DNA from: Burkholderia sp. E7m39
GTDB lineage: Bacteria > Pseudomonadota > Gammaproteobacteria > Burkholderiales > Burkholderiaceae
DNA: 56,151 nucleotides
Assembly: GCA_001319865.1 (NCBI GenBank)
Contig: BBSL01000069.1
Span: 1 to 56,151, forward strand
Direction: 5' to 3'
Both the position numbers and the translations under genes were made by a program. Each line of letters starts with the position of its first letter. Position 1 is the stretch's first letter. Of this stretch, positions 26,794 through 35,120 are shown piece after piece. The notes under the pieces are model-generated. The model searched no databases. It was not told where the DNA came from and worked only from the letters and a program-made list of their open reading frames with translations.

Positions 26794-27644
26794 GTCCGGC
26801 GCGGGTCGAGCGAACTGCCGTGACGCCCCGCGCCCGCGGTGAACGCAGCCGCGCCTGCAAGGCCCTGTTCGAACACCGCGCGATAACCGCCCGCGCCTTC
26901 GCGGCGCAGGGCTTCGGCGAGATCGTCGAGGGGCGAATTGTCGTAGACGGAGCGGCGGTCGGCGAGCAGTGCGGCTTGTGGAAACGCTGCGAGATCGGCG
27001 GCGAGCTGTTCGGCGGCGGCGCGCGCCGCGCCCTTCGGCACGATGCGATTCGCGAGACCGAACGCGAGCGCTTCATCGGCGCTCACGGCGCGGCCCGTAA
27101 GGATCAGATCGAGCGCGCGCGACTGGCCGATCAGACGCGGCAGCCGGATCGTCCCGCCGTCGATCAGCGGAATGCCCACGCGCCGGCAGAACACACCAAG
27201 CACGGCATCTTCTTCGACCACGCGCAGATCGCACATCGCCGCCAGTTCCAGTCCGCCCGCCACCGCGTGCCCCGCAATCGCCGCGATCACCGGCTTCGTG
27301 AACCTCATCCGCGTCGGGCCCATCGGGCCGGGGCCGCTGCCGTCGGCATGCAATTCATTGCGCCGTGCGTCGTCGTGCAGAGCAGAGAGGTCCGCGCCCG
27401 CGCAGAACGTGCCGCCCGCGCCCGTCAGCACGGCGGCGCACCACGCGTCGTTGGCCTCGAAGCGGCGGAAGGCGGCCGCGAGCGCCTCGGCCGTCGGACG
27501 GTCGACGGCATTGCGGCGCGCCGGCCGGTCGATCACGATGGTTGCGACGGCGTCGAACGGGTCCGCGACTTGCTTGTTCTGTGCACTTGCGTTTATTTGT
27601 GCAAATTCGATTCGTACGTGTTCGCTGAAGTGTTCGCTGGCCAT
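26778..27644 (-). CDS. Crotonase/enoyl-CoA hydratase family protein
   Basis: Crotonase-fold protein of 288 residues. The oxyanion-hole motifs are clear (TFCAGADLSAL and GHAVAGGLELAAMCD). The first catalytic Glu of true hydratases (E144 in GGLE) is kept, but the second (E164 in QPE) is replaced: the stretch reads GVFCRRVGIPLIDGG. It is therefore probably not a classical enoyl-CoA hydratase and may be an isomerase, hydrolase or inactive member. The N-terminal 30 residues before VATIVIDRPARRNAVD are non-typical. It diverges from the FiwA-like gene. Confidence 0.85.
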   Translation of the reverse strand: MASEHFSEHVRIEFAQINASAQNKQVADPFDAVATIVIDRPARRNAVDRPTAEALAAAFRRFEANDAWCAAVLTGAGGTFCAGADLSALHDDARRNELHADGSGPGPMGPTRMRFTKPVIAAIAGHAVAGGLELAAMCDLRVVEEDAVLGVFCRRVGIPLIDGGTIRLPRLIGQSRALDLILTGRAVSADEALAFGLANRIVPKGAARAAAEQLAADLAAFPQAALLADRRSVYDNSPLDDLAEALRREGAGGYRAVFEQGLAGAAAFTAGAGRHGSSLDPRRTKKVP

Positions 27645-27928
27645 CGTTGTCTCCGCTGCGATGGATCGGGTGAAACCGCTGGACTGAAAACAGGGGCAGC
27701 AAATAAAGGCAAATTAAGGCGCGAGACGTGCTTCGACACCCTAAAGAAGCGCGCCAAACGACCGCTAAAGCAGGAGCAACAGCCTCGGCGACGATGCGTG
27801 ACGAACAGGCGGCGATGCAGCGCGAATCGCCTGTCATAGGTTCACGCGGTTTTAACAATCGACTCGTAGCTTAGGTGAATTTTGAACAGCCAGGGCGCGC
27901 GCACGCACCGGCGCAGGGAGTACGCCCT

Positions 27929-28486
27929 ATGTCCTCATTAATGGAATCACCGACCACGTCTTCCGCGGTCTCGCCGCCATCGGGCAGCGAGCCTGTCTGG
28001 ATCGTTCCGCTGCACGCCCATCCGCATTATGCGCACGTGCGCCTGAGGCGCGTCTTCACGACGGACGGCACGCGGCATCAGGTCGTGCTCGTCGATGCAC
28101 GCAAGCTGCTGGCATGCGCGGATCGCGACGAAACGGATTACGTGCTGCGCCCCGTGGACGAATGGCATCAGGGCAAGGTGCGCGGCATCCGCGAGTTTCT
28201 CGATCCGGCGAACGCGCGCATTCCGCAGATGCCCTACGTGACCATCACGACGCGCTGCGCGCCGGGATTGCTCGGCTGGCTGCGGCTCGAGCACGAAGGC
28301 GTGGTCGCGTTTCGCAACGGGCAGCACCGCGCGCGCTACATGCTGGCGGCGGGCGCCGTGTGGTTTCCCGTCGAAGTGCACGAGCGCGAAGCGGCGCTGC
28401 TGCGCCAGTTCTGCGGCGCGCCCGACGATGCGCGCACGGCGTTGCGTCCCGCTTCCGCCGACGCGGACGCCATCTCGCGCACCTGA
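27929..28486 (+). CDS. FiwA-like plasmid fertility inhibition family protein
   Basis: Protein of 185 residues, started at ATG 27929 with AGGGAG eight bases upstream. The central stretch (about residues 60-150: DEWHQGKVRGIREFLDP, then VVAFRNGQHRARYMLAAGA) has the NGQHRARYM signature of ParB/sulfiredoxin-fold proteins such as the fertility inhibition factor FiwA, which in plasmid RP4-type systems blocks conjugation of another plasmid. The family call is from memory of this signature. No other plasmid, conjugation or antidefence gene lies nearby, so the role on this chromosome is unknown. Confidence 0.6.
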   Translation: MSSLMESPTTSSAVSPPSGSEPVWIVPLHAHPHYAHVRLRRVFTTDGTRHQVVLVDARKLLACADRDETDYVLRPVDEWHQGKVRGIREFLDPANARIPQMPYVTITTRCAPGLLGWLRLEHEGVVAFRNGQHRARYMLAAGAVWFPVEVHEREAALLRQFCGAPDDARTALRPASADADAISRT

Positions 28487-28574
28487 CCCGTACGCTATTC
28501 AACAGACGAACAACTGAACGCGCATCGGCACGGCAAGTATCGATGCGCGTGCGCGCCCGTGCGTGGCGCGCGCC

Positions 28575-29582
28575 TCAACCGTTCGCGGGCGGCGGCTCGA
28601 CGACGTTGCGCGGCGTGCCGTCGCGCCAGGCTTCGACATTGCCGAGCGTCGTCTGCGCGATCTCCGACATCGCCTCGCGCGTGAAGAACGCCTGGTGCGC
28701 GGTGACGATCACGTTCGGGAACATCAGAAGCCGGGCGAGCACGTCGTCTTGCAGCGGCAGGTTCGAGTGATCCTCGAAGAAGATGCCGCCTTCTTCCTCG
28801 TACACGTCCAGCCCGAGATGCCCAAGCTGGCCGCTTTTCAGCGCGCCGATCAGCGCATTGCTTTCGACGAGCCCGCCGCGCCCCGTGTTGATCAGCATCG
28901 CGCCGCGCTTCATCTTCGCGAGCGCGTGGCTGTCGATCATGTGATACGTGGACGGCAGCAGCGGGCAATGCAGGCTCACGATGTCCGCGTGCGCGAGCAG
29001 CGTGTCGAGCGGCACGTAGCGCCCGCCAAGCGCGATCAGTTCCGTTGCGGGCGGCCCGGGATCATGCGCGAGCACCTGCATGCCGAAGCCCGCCATGATG
29101 CGCGCGAAGCACCGGCCGATGGTGCCCGTGCCGATCACGCCGACCGTCTTGCCGTGCAGGTCGAAGCCGAGCAGCCCGTTCAGCGAGAAATCGCCTTCGC
29201 GCGTGCGGGCGAACGCGCGCGCCAGCTTGCGGTTCAACGCGAGAATCAGCCCCACGGCGTGCTCGGCCACGGCATACGGCGAATAGGCGGGCACTCTGAC
29301 CACGGCCATGCCCAGCCGCTGCGCCGCCGCCAGATCGACGTGATTGAAACCCGCCGAGCGCAGCGCGATGAGGCGCGTGCCGCCCGCGTGCAGGCGCTCG
29401 AGCGTCGGAGCATCGACGCAGTCGTTGACGAACGGACACACGACGTCGTAGCCCTGCGCGAGGACGGCCGTGTCTGCTTCGAGATGCGACTCGTGAAAAT
29501 GCAGCTCGTAGCGGAATACCGCGTTCGCTTCAGTGAACGTGTCGATGTCGTACTGCCGGCTGCTGAAGAGGATCATGCGCAT
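28575..29582 (-). CDS. D-2-hydroxyacid dehydrogenase (D-lactate dehydrogenase-like)
   Basis: NAD-dependent D-isomer 2-hydroxyacid dehydrogenase, 335 residues from ATG 29582 (GGGAGG nine bases upstream; the frame begins at 29606). It has the LdhA-like start (MILFSSRQYD), substrate Arg in LRSAGFNHVDL, Rossmann motif GVIGTGTIGR, the catalytic Glu in LGLDVYEEEG and catalytic His in VTAHQAFFTREA. The close match to fermentative LdhA (ILFSSRQYD start) makes pyruvate/D-lactate the best guess. It lies next to a LysR gene on the same strand. Confidence 0.88.
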   Translation of the reverse strand: MRMILFSSRQYDIDTFTEANAVFRYELHFHESHLEADTAVLAQGYDVVCPFVNDCVDAPTLERLHAGGTRLIALRSAGFNHVDLAAAQRLGMAVVRVPAYSPYAVAEHAVGLILALNRKLARAFARTREGDFSLNGLLGFDLHGKTVGVIGTGTIGRCFARIMAGFGMQVLAHDPGPPATELIALGGRYVPLDTLLAHADIVSLHCPLLPSTYHMIDSHALAKMKRGAMLINTGRGGLVESNALIGALKSGQLGHLGLDVYEEEGGIFFEDHSNLPLQDDVLARLLMFPNVIVTAHQAFFTREAMSEIAQTTLGNVEAWRDGTPRNVVEPPPANG

Positions 29583-29631
29583 GGCTCGTCGCCTCCCGTT
29601 GGGCACTACCGACCCGGCGCAAACGCGCGGA

Positions 29632-30618
29632 TTACGAAGCGTGCTGTGTGATGTGCAGATTCTGCGCGACTATGGCATGCGCGTCGGCGGGAAGAGGCGA
29701 CTGCGTGCAACCCGCATGCTCGACCGTGTAATCGACGAAAGCGCGCGTCCTGGCGGGCAAATGGCGGCGGCGCGGATACACCAACGACACCCTTGCCTGC
29801 GATTCGTCGACCGTGTAGTCCTGCATGATGCGCTTTAACGCGCCCGTTGCGAAGTCATCGGCGACTAGCGGCTCGGGCAGCAGTGCGACGCCCATGCCCG
29901 CGATCGCCGCGAGGCGCACTAGCAGCGCGCTATTGACCATGTACGACGGTTCGATCGAGACCGGCTGCGCGTCGCCCTCGCTGTCGACGAAATGCCAGAC
30001 GACGGGGCCGCGTGGCTCGACGGGCGCCGCGATGCAGGTGTGCAGCGCGAGATGCTCGGGATGATACGGCTCTTCGCGGGCGGCCAGATAGGACGGCGAC
30101 GCGCAAGGCACGAGCCGCTGCGTGGCGAAGGACAGCTCGATGGTGTCCGTATCCGCCGCCGCACCCGACGGCGACGGACCGGCGATGAACAGCCCCACGT
30201 CGTAGCCGTCTTCGATCAGATGCGGCGCGCGCTCGGCGAGCGTGAGCCGGATGCGAACTCCCGGGCAGCGCCGGCGGTAGCCGTCGAGCAATTGCGTGAG
30301 GGCCTGCGGCGACAGCTCGCCCGTCGCAACGACGCGCAGCGTGCCGCCCGGCTCGCGCTCCGTGCCCGCGACGGAGCCTTCCAGATGGTCGAGTTCCTCG
30401 AGCAGTCCGCGGCACCCTTCCAGGTAGTGCACGCCCGCCTCCGTCAGCGACAGGTTGCGTGTCGTGCGATTGATGAGGCGTGCATGCAGATGCGCCTCAA
30501 GCGTGGCGACCGCGCGCGTGACGAGTGCGTTCGATACCTTCAGCTGCTGGGCCGCGCGTCTGAAGCTCTGGGATTCGGCCACCCGGACGAATACCCGCAT
30601 TGCGTAGATCTGGTTCAT
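29632..30618 (-). CDS. LysR family transcriptional regulator
   Basis: 328-residue LysR regulator of the type near DsdC/AaeR-like aromatic regulators. The N-terminal helix-turn-helix (about 1-60, with FRRAAQQLKVSNALVTRAVA) and the linker TTRNLSLTEAGVHYLEGC are clear; the effector domain runs from about 88 to 300. It precedes the D-2-hydroxyacid dehydrogenase on the same strand with a 49-base gap, so the two may be one unit or the regulator may control a divergent neighbour. A palindrome upstream at 30857-30876 is a candidate site. Confidence 0.88.
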   Translation of the reverse strand: MNQIYAMRVFVRVAESQSFRRAAQQLKVSNALVTRAVATLEAHLHARLINRTTRNLSLTEAGVHYLEGCRGLLEELDHLEGSVAGTEREPGGTLRVVATGELSPQALTQLLDGYRRRCPGVRIRLTLAERAPHLIEDGYDVGLFIAGPSPSGAAADTDTIELSFATQRLVPCASPSYLAAREEPYHPEHLALHTCIAAPVEPRGPVVWHFVDSEGDAQPVSIEPSYMVNSALLVRLAAIAGMGVALLPEPLVADDFATGALKRIMQDYTVDESQARVSLVYPRRRHLPARTRAFVDYTVEHAGCTQSPLPADAHAIVAQNLHITQHAS

Positions 30619-30856
30619 GTTGTTGGCGCCCTCGTAAAAGCGCGGTGCTGCCGCGCGTCGTTGACCCTCTGTGGCATGCGGCAGAAAGCTGCGTCAGCCT
30701 TTGCGGGTTTGATGCCGGAATTGCTTGCGTACGCAAGCGGGCTCCGGCGCACAAAACTGCTTCACCAGTTCAAAAATAATATTGACAGTTCCCGGCGATT
30801 ACAATATTTATGGAAAACGATGACGCCTATTGGGTACTTGTAAAAGGCCAATACCC

Positions 30857-30876
30857 TGTCATTTTCCGAAATGACA
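30857..30876. promoter_or_regulatory. Perfect 20-base palindrome, candidate operator
   Basis: TGTCATTT-TCCG-AAATGACA, about 240 bases upstream of the LysR start. It is short, AT-rich and symmetrical, as expected for a regulator site, but I cannot assign a factor. Confidence 0.45.
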
Positions 30877-31119
30877 CGTTGGATTGGGCCGGCCAAAAAT
30901 ACCGACATAAAAAGACTTCATCGGCCGTAAAGCCGTCTCCGGGTTGTTCGACAACTTATCGAGGGAACCATGTCTGCCAACGCCAGCAACACTGGCTGAT
31001 CCAAGGCGGTGCGTCGAGTCCGCCAGACGGAGCTGATGCGGACATGTCGGCGCCGCACCTACATTGCGTTTCGAATACGCCGCATAATTCCGGGGCATAT
31101 TCGTGCGCTTTTTCTAAAT

Positions 31120-31149
31120 CGCGATTAATTGACGTGCGGATTAATCGCG
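31120..31149. repeat. Perfect 10-bp inverted repeat
   Basis: CGCGATTAAT (31120-31129) and ATTAATCGCG (31140-31149) with a 10-base spacer. Stem energy and symmetry suit an operator or an RNA hairpin; no T run follows. Confidence 0.5.
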
Positions 31150-31357
31150 GGCTCGCGCTTTTAAAAAGATTCATACAACAGCCGCTTTGCGGGAAATCCC
31201 GGAAATGGTCGCTGAATTGCTTTTCCCCTTTTCGCGAGCGTTGCAGTCGGATATCCGATTGGATCGCTCGAAATTGGTGCAATCAGCTCGGCGGACTGTG
31301 CGATAGGCTGATCGCCGCGTTGTTGCTCGGGAAGAAGCGGGCGCGCATGGCCCGGCC

Positions 31358-31618
31358 GGCCTCAAGAACATCGCGGTCCGCTCTCTTCATCTCCACGTTC
31401 GGCTTCACGGGCGGTCCGCGGTTCTTCGCCAATATCTGGCGCGCCTGGCGCTTAACGGCTGCTGTCGATCGTCGAGATCGTCTCGGCGCTCGTGCTGGTG
31501 ATGATTGCCGTCGCCGTCTTGCGTCCCAATCCGGGCACGGCGCCGGACCGCTGGCTGGCGCGGCGACGGAATCGGCCGTGATTGGCACGGCCTCGGGGGT
31601 CGTCGCGAAACGCGCGCA
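31358..31618 (+). pseudogene. aspT: Decayed aspartate:alanine antiporter gene (aspT remnant)
   Basis: Three fragments in three frames together read like the C-terminal half of AspT: GLKNIAV (from 31358), then LFISTFGFTGGPRFFANIW (from 31383), then LLSIVEIVSALVLVMIAVAV (from 31459), then LAGAATESAVIGTAS (to about 31600). AspT proteins carry these as membrane segments with a GLLAGAATESAVIGTA-like block. At least three frameshifts and the loss of the N-terminal two thirds make it non-functional. It is followed at once by the aspD remnant, the natural operon partner. Confidence 0.6.
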
Positions 31619-31965
31619 TTCAAGCGCGTGATTCGCAACCGCAAGCGCGCGCTGTTCAGGGAGATCGAGATCGCGTTCGACGAGAAGGACGCCAACCAGG
31701 TCGACTACTACACGATCATCGACATGGAGTATTTCGGGAAGCGCGCGTATGGCCGTGAGTTCGTCGCCTGCTGTTCAAGCACACCGACACGTCGGAACGG
31801 CTGTTCCGTCTTGCGACCGACGCAAGTGGTGCTGCTGCCGGGCACGGGGGGCTTCGGCACGAAGCATCCTTGGGGACGCGTGTCGCTCGCCATCTCAACG
31901 GGTCCGTCAATATCGGACGCGCGATCCGCAAGCTCACGGCAGAGTATGTCGAGCTCTACAGGTAG
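31619..31965 (+). pseudogene. aspD: Decayed aspartate 4-decarboxylase/aminotransferase gene (aspD remnant)
   Basis: C-terminal piece of a PLP-dependent AspD. Frame 2 gives ANQVDYYTIIDMEYFGKRAY (about 31690-31750), frame 1 gives LFKHTDTSERLFRLATDAS (from 31771), frame 2 again gives VVLLPGTGGFGTKHPWGRVS (from about 31826), and frame 1 ends with NIGRAIRKLTAEYVELYR and TAG 31963-31965. AspD normally has about 530 residues; about 115 remain, with three frame changes that look like single-base deletions. The PLP-lysine domain is missing. Confidence 0.65.
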
Positions 31966-32076
31966 GAGACGGGCAAGCACCTGCAGTCGCAAAGAGGTCA
32001 AGTGACAATCGAGAGCGCAAAGACCGGGATGCGTCTCTTGCGCGAACGCGCATATCGGTGAATGATCGGCAATCAG

Positions 32077-32119
32077 CCCGCCGCCCGCAGGTCTGCTGCG
32101 CGCGGCGGGTTGTTTTTTT
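32077..32119 (+). terminator. Hairpin with T run before the aminotransferase
   Basis: CCCGCCGC (32077-32084) pairs perfectly with GCGGCGGG (32102-32109), then TTG and seven T. It ends only about 35 bases before the aminotransferase ATG. It may be the old terminator of aspT-aspD or an attenuator for the gene behind it. Confidence 0.7.
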
Positions 32120-32151
32120 CTGTCCTGTCCTTCGTCCCTTGCGTTCCGATC

Positions 32152-33381
32152 ATGACCACTACAACGTCCCATGTCGTTCCCTGTCCTGAAGTCGAATCGC
32201 TCGACGCGATTCTTCCCGAAGAGCCGCTCCTGATGATGGGCGCCGGCCCCGTGCCGATTCCCGCCGCCGTCGCGAAGGCCAATGCGATCGTCATCAACCA
32301 TCTGGGCGGCACGATGGCCAAGGTGGTCGGACAGGTGAAGACGATGGCCCGTTACGTGTTCCAGACGAACTCGAAATGGGTGCTGGGCGTGGCAGGCCCG
32401 GGCTCGGCCGCGATGGAAATGGCGATCTCCAACCTCGCGTGGCAGGGCACGCGCGTGCTCAGCATCAAGAACGGCTTTTTCAGCGCGCGGATGGCGGAAA
32501 TGGGGCGGCGCGTCGGCGCGGACGTCTCGCTGCTCGAAGTCGGCGACCGTGACGTCGCGACGCTCGAACAGGTCGAAGAAGCGATCCGGCGCACGCGGCC
32601 CGAGATCGTGACGATCGTGCAGGGCGAGACGTCCAACACCGTCTGGAACTATCAACTGAAGGACATCGCGGCGCTCGCGAAAAAGGCGGGCGCGCTGGTC
32701 GTCGTCGATGCCGTGTGCACGCTGTCGACGATGCCGCTCGAAATGGATGCGTGGGGCATCGACGCCGTGATCACGGGCGGACAGAAGGGGCTTTCGTCGA
32801 TTCCGGGTGTGTCGCTGATCGCGTTTTCGGATGCCGCGTGGGAGCGCGTGAAAGGGCGCCCGCATGCCAGTGCGCATTGGTGTCTGGACGCATCATTGGC
32901 CGAGAATTTCTGGCACAACGCGGGGTATCACTACACGGCGCCCGTGTCGGGCGTGCTCGCATTGCACGAGGCGCTGCGACTGGTTTGCGCGGAGACGCTG
33001 GAGAAGCGATTTGCGCGGCATCTGAAGTGCTCGCTCGCGTTGCAGGCGGGCATCAGCGCGATGGGTTTGCAGCTGTTCGCGCCGGCTGAGTGCCGGTTGA
33101 ATTCCGTGGTCGGCATCGAGGTGCCGACGCGGCAGGGTACGGTGCTGACACCCGCCGATATCTGCGGGCATATTTCGTGCTATCACCAGGTCGAGATCTC
33201 GGGGTCGTTCGGTTTGCCGATCGTGCGGATCGGGCAGATGGGCGAGCAGGCGCGCGCGCATAACCTGTTCCGTACGCTGCACGCGTTTGGGCGAACGATG
33301 GTGGACCTTGGCGTCGAAGTGGATTTGCCGGCTGGCGTGGCGGCGCTCGAGAGGGCGCTTGCGGGCGGGCGGGAGGAGTGA
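32152..33381 (+). CDS. Class V aminotransferase (alanine-glyoxylate/serine-pyruvate type)
   Basis: PLP enzyme of 409 residues. The frame is open from 32062; I use ATG 32152 (MTTTTSHVVP) because the earlier part covers the hairpin. Visible are GAGPVPIPAAV (substrate side, 30-40), VLGVAGPGSAAMEMAI (78-92), the cofactor Asp186 in VVVDAVCT, and Lys212 in ITGGQKGLSSIPG. The sequence best fits the AGXT/serine-glyoxylate branch, which transfers amino groups to glyoxylate or pyruvate; a pyridoxamine-pyruvate enzyme cannot be excluded. It lies beside the ruin of an aspartate decarboxylase gene. Confidence 0.82.
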   Translation: MTTTTSHVVPCPEVESLDAILPEEPLLMMGAGPVPIPAAVAKANAIVINHLGGTMAKVVGQVKTMARYVFQTNSKWVLGVAGPGSAAMEMAISNLAWQGTRVLSIKNGFFSARMAEMGRRVGADVSLLEVGDRDVATLEQVEEAIRRTRPEIVTIVQGETSNTVWNYQLKDIAALAKKAGALVVVDAVCTLSTMPLEMDAWGIDAVITGGQKGLSSIPGVSLIAFSDAAWERVKGRPHASAHWCLDASLAENFWHNAGYHYTAPVSGVLALHEALRLVCAETLEKRFARHLKCSLALQAGISAMGLQLFAPAECRLNSVVGIEVPTRQGTVLTPADICGHISCYHQVEISGSFGLPIVRIGQMGEQARAHNLFRTLHAFGRTMVDLGVEVDLPAGVAALERALAGGREE

Positions 33382-33511
33382 GGATTTTGCGTGGGCGTCG
33401 GCGTTGCGCCCGTGCGGCGTTGGGGCAACGCTAACGCATCAAAGACAAAGCGCGGATGCCAGCAAAACCGACAAAACTCACGTCAACGCCTGCGCCTCAG
33501 ACGCAAAAACC

Positions 33512-34723
33512 TCAAGCCGCTGCAGGCGCGTTCGGCGTGCGTGAACTGCGCAAATAGAGCATGGTCGACAGCGCCACGGCGGCCGCCGCTGCAACAGCCG
33601 CGAACAGAAACACCGAGCCGTAACCGAATTCGCCAGCGATATATCCCGCCAGCGGCCCGGTAATACCCAGCGACAAGTCCAGAAACACGGAGTACGCCGA
33701 CAGCGCCGCACCGCGGCTAGCGGGGGGCACCAGCCCGACGGCCTCGACGCCCAGCGCCGGAAACACCAGCGCAAAACCGAATCCCGTCAGCGCGGCGCCC
33801 GCCAGCGCGACATGCGGCTCGGGCGCGAGCCACAGCAACAGCAAGCCGACGCATTCGAAGGAAAACGACGCAATCGCCACGCGGAAACCGCCGTACGTCT
33901 TGATCGTGTTCGCAAACAACAGGCGCGCGCCGATGAACAGCGTGCCGAACACCGTCAACGACAACGCCGCGTTCGGCCAGTGCTTCGCCGCATAAAACAG
34001 CGTGACGAACGTCGCAATCGAGCCGAATCCCGCCGACCCGAGCGCCAGCCCAATGCCGTGCGGCAGCACGCGCGTGAACACGCTGCCGTACGACATGCGC
34101 TCGCCGTGAACCACGGGGACGGCCGCAATTGGGCGCGTGAGATAGAAGCCGAGCGCCGCCAGCGCGATCACGACGACGCCGAGCGCGAAAAAGCCCACGT
34201 TGTGCGCGATGGCGACGCCGAGCGGCGCGCCGATCGCGAGCGCCCCATACGTGGCGATGCCGTTCCACGAGATCACGCGCGCGTTGTTCGTCGTGCCGAC
34301 GCGTCCGATGCCCCACAGGATTGCGCCCGTGCCGCACAGGCTCTCGCCGAAGCCCAGCACGAGCCGGCTCAGCACCAGCAGGCTCAGGCTCAGCACCGGC
34401 CAGCGGCCGAGGAGCACGGCCAGCAGCAACAGCACGCCGCTCACGCCGCAGCCGATCAGACCGATCGTCACCGTTTTCTTCGGCCCGAGCGTATCCGCCG
34501 AGCGTCCGGCGAGCGGGCGCGACGCGAGCGTCGCAAAGTACTGCACGCTGATCGCCAGACCTGCGATCACGGCGCTATAGCCCAGATCGTCGTGGACATA
34601 GCCCGGCAGCACGGCCAGCGGAATGCCGATTGTCAGGTAACAAAGAAACGTGAAGAAAACGACAGGAATGATCTGCAACGTGACGGCAAATTCGCTGCGC
34701 GGCTTGGCGGAGTCGGCGGGCAT
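33512..34723 (-). CDS. MFS transporter, YhhS-like
   Basis: 403-residue major facilitator protein with twelve predicted helices. Marks of the YhhS-type family are the start with [39 protein letters not shown], and [19 protein letters not shown] in the loop between helices 2 and 3. Length is normal. The direction is convergent to the aminotransferase and divergent from xdhA. The substrate is unknown. Confidence 0.87.
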   Translation of the reverse strand: MPADSAKPRSEFAVTLQIIPVVFFTFLCYLTIGIPLAVLPGYVHDDLGYSAVIAGLAISVQYFATLASRPLAGRSADTLGPKKTVTIGLIGCGVSGVLLLLAVLLGRWPVLSLSLLVLSRLVLGFGESLCGTGAILWGIGRVGTTNNARVISWNGIATYGALAIGAPLGVAIAHNVGFFALGVVVIALAALGFYLTRPIAAVPVVHGERMSYGSVFTRVLPHGIGLALGSAGFGSIATFVTLFYAAKHWPNAALSLTVFGTLFIGARLLFANTIKTYGGFRVAIASFSFECVGLLLLWLAPEPHVALAGAALTGFGFALVFPALGVEAVGLVPPASRGAALSAYSVFLDLSLGITGPLAGYIAGEFGYGSVFLFAAVAAAAAVALSTMLYLRSSRTPNAPAAA

Positions 34724-35120
34724 GGGGAAAACGAGACTTGAAATCGGCGGGAAGACATGATTGTCCCACGGAACCGATCCCCCTGCAGCGGCTGCTTAAC
34801 TATTTTCCCTCCGCAAAAACGGGTATGGCCGCCATTTCGAGGGATTTCCGTCAATTTTTCCGGCTCCCTGTCGAAACTTAGCCGGCTGCAGCGGTGCGAC
34901 CGAGCGTCCCAATCTAGCAAAATCGAGCAAAAATTGCATTCAGCGGACACGGCTTCATAAGCGCAACGTGCCGCGCCCGTCTCAATTTATCGCTCCAGCT
35001 GTATGTCCCCCATGCGACCGGGCCTATGGGTTGTGAATATTGATGATGCTACTTTTCGAATCGTCAGCCGCACCGCCGCACTCCCCATGCAGGCGCGAAC
35101 AACCGAAACGAGCACGAGAC
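34724..35120. other. Divergent promoter region of the MFS and xdh genes
   Basis: About 400 bases. AT-richer patches at 34795-34880 and 34915-34960 probably hold promoters. The frame of xdhA is open from 35040, but the first 27 residues look unlike the family. I see no clear palindrome or RNA. Confidence 0.4.

Larger units (their letters stand above)
30619..31357. other. Low-coding region upstream of the aspT/aspD remnants
   Basis: About 740 bases with lower GC than the flanks. The one longer plus-strand frame (from 30810) does not look like a protein. The stretch holds two perfect inverted repeats (30857-30876 and 31120-31149) and probably the former promoter of the decayed transporter genes. 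Confidence 0.5.

Noticed and set aside
30810..31631. 273-codon plus-strand frame
   Set aside because: It mixes non-coding sequence with pieces of the aspT remnant from another frame; no ribosome site or coherent fold.
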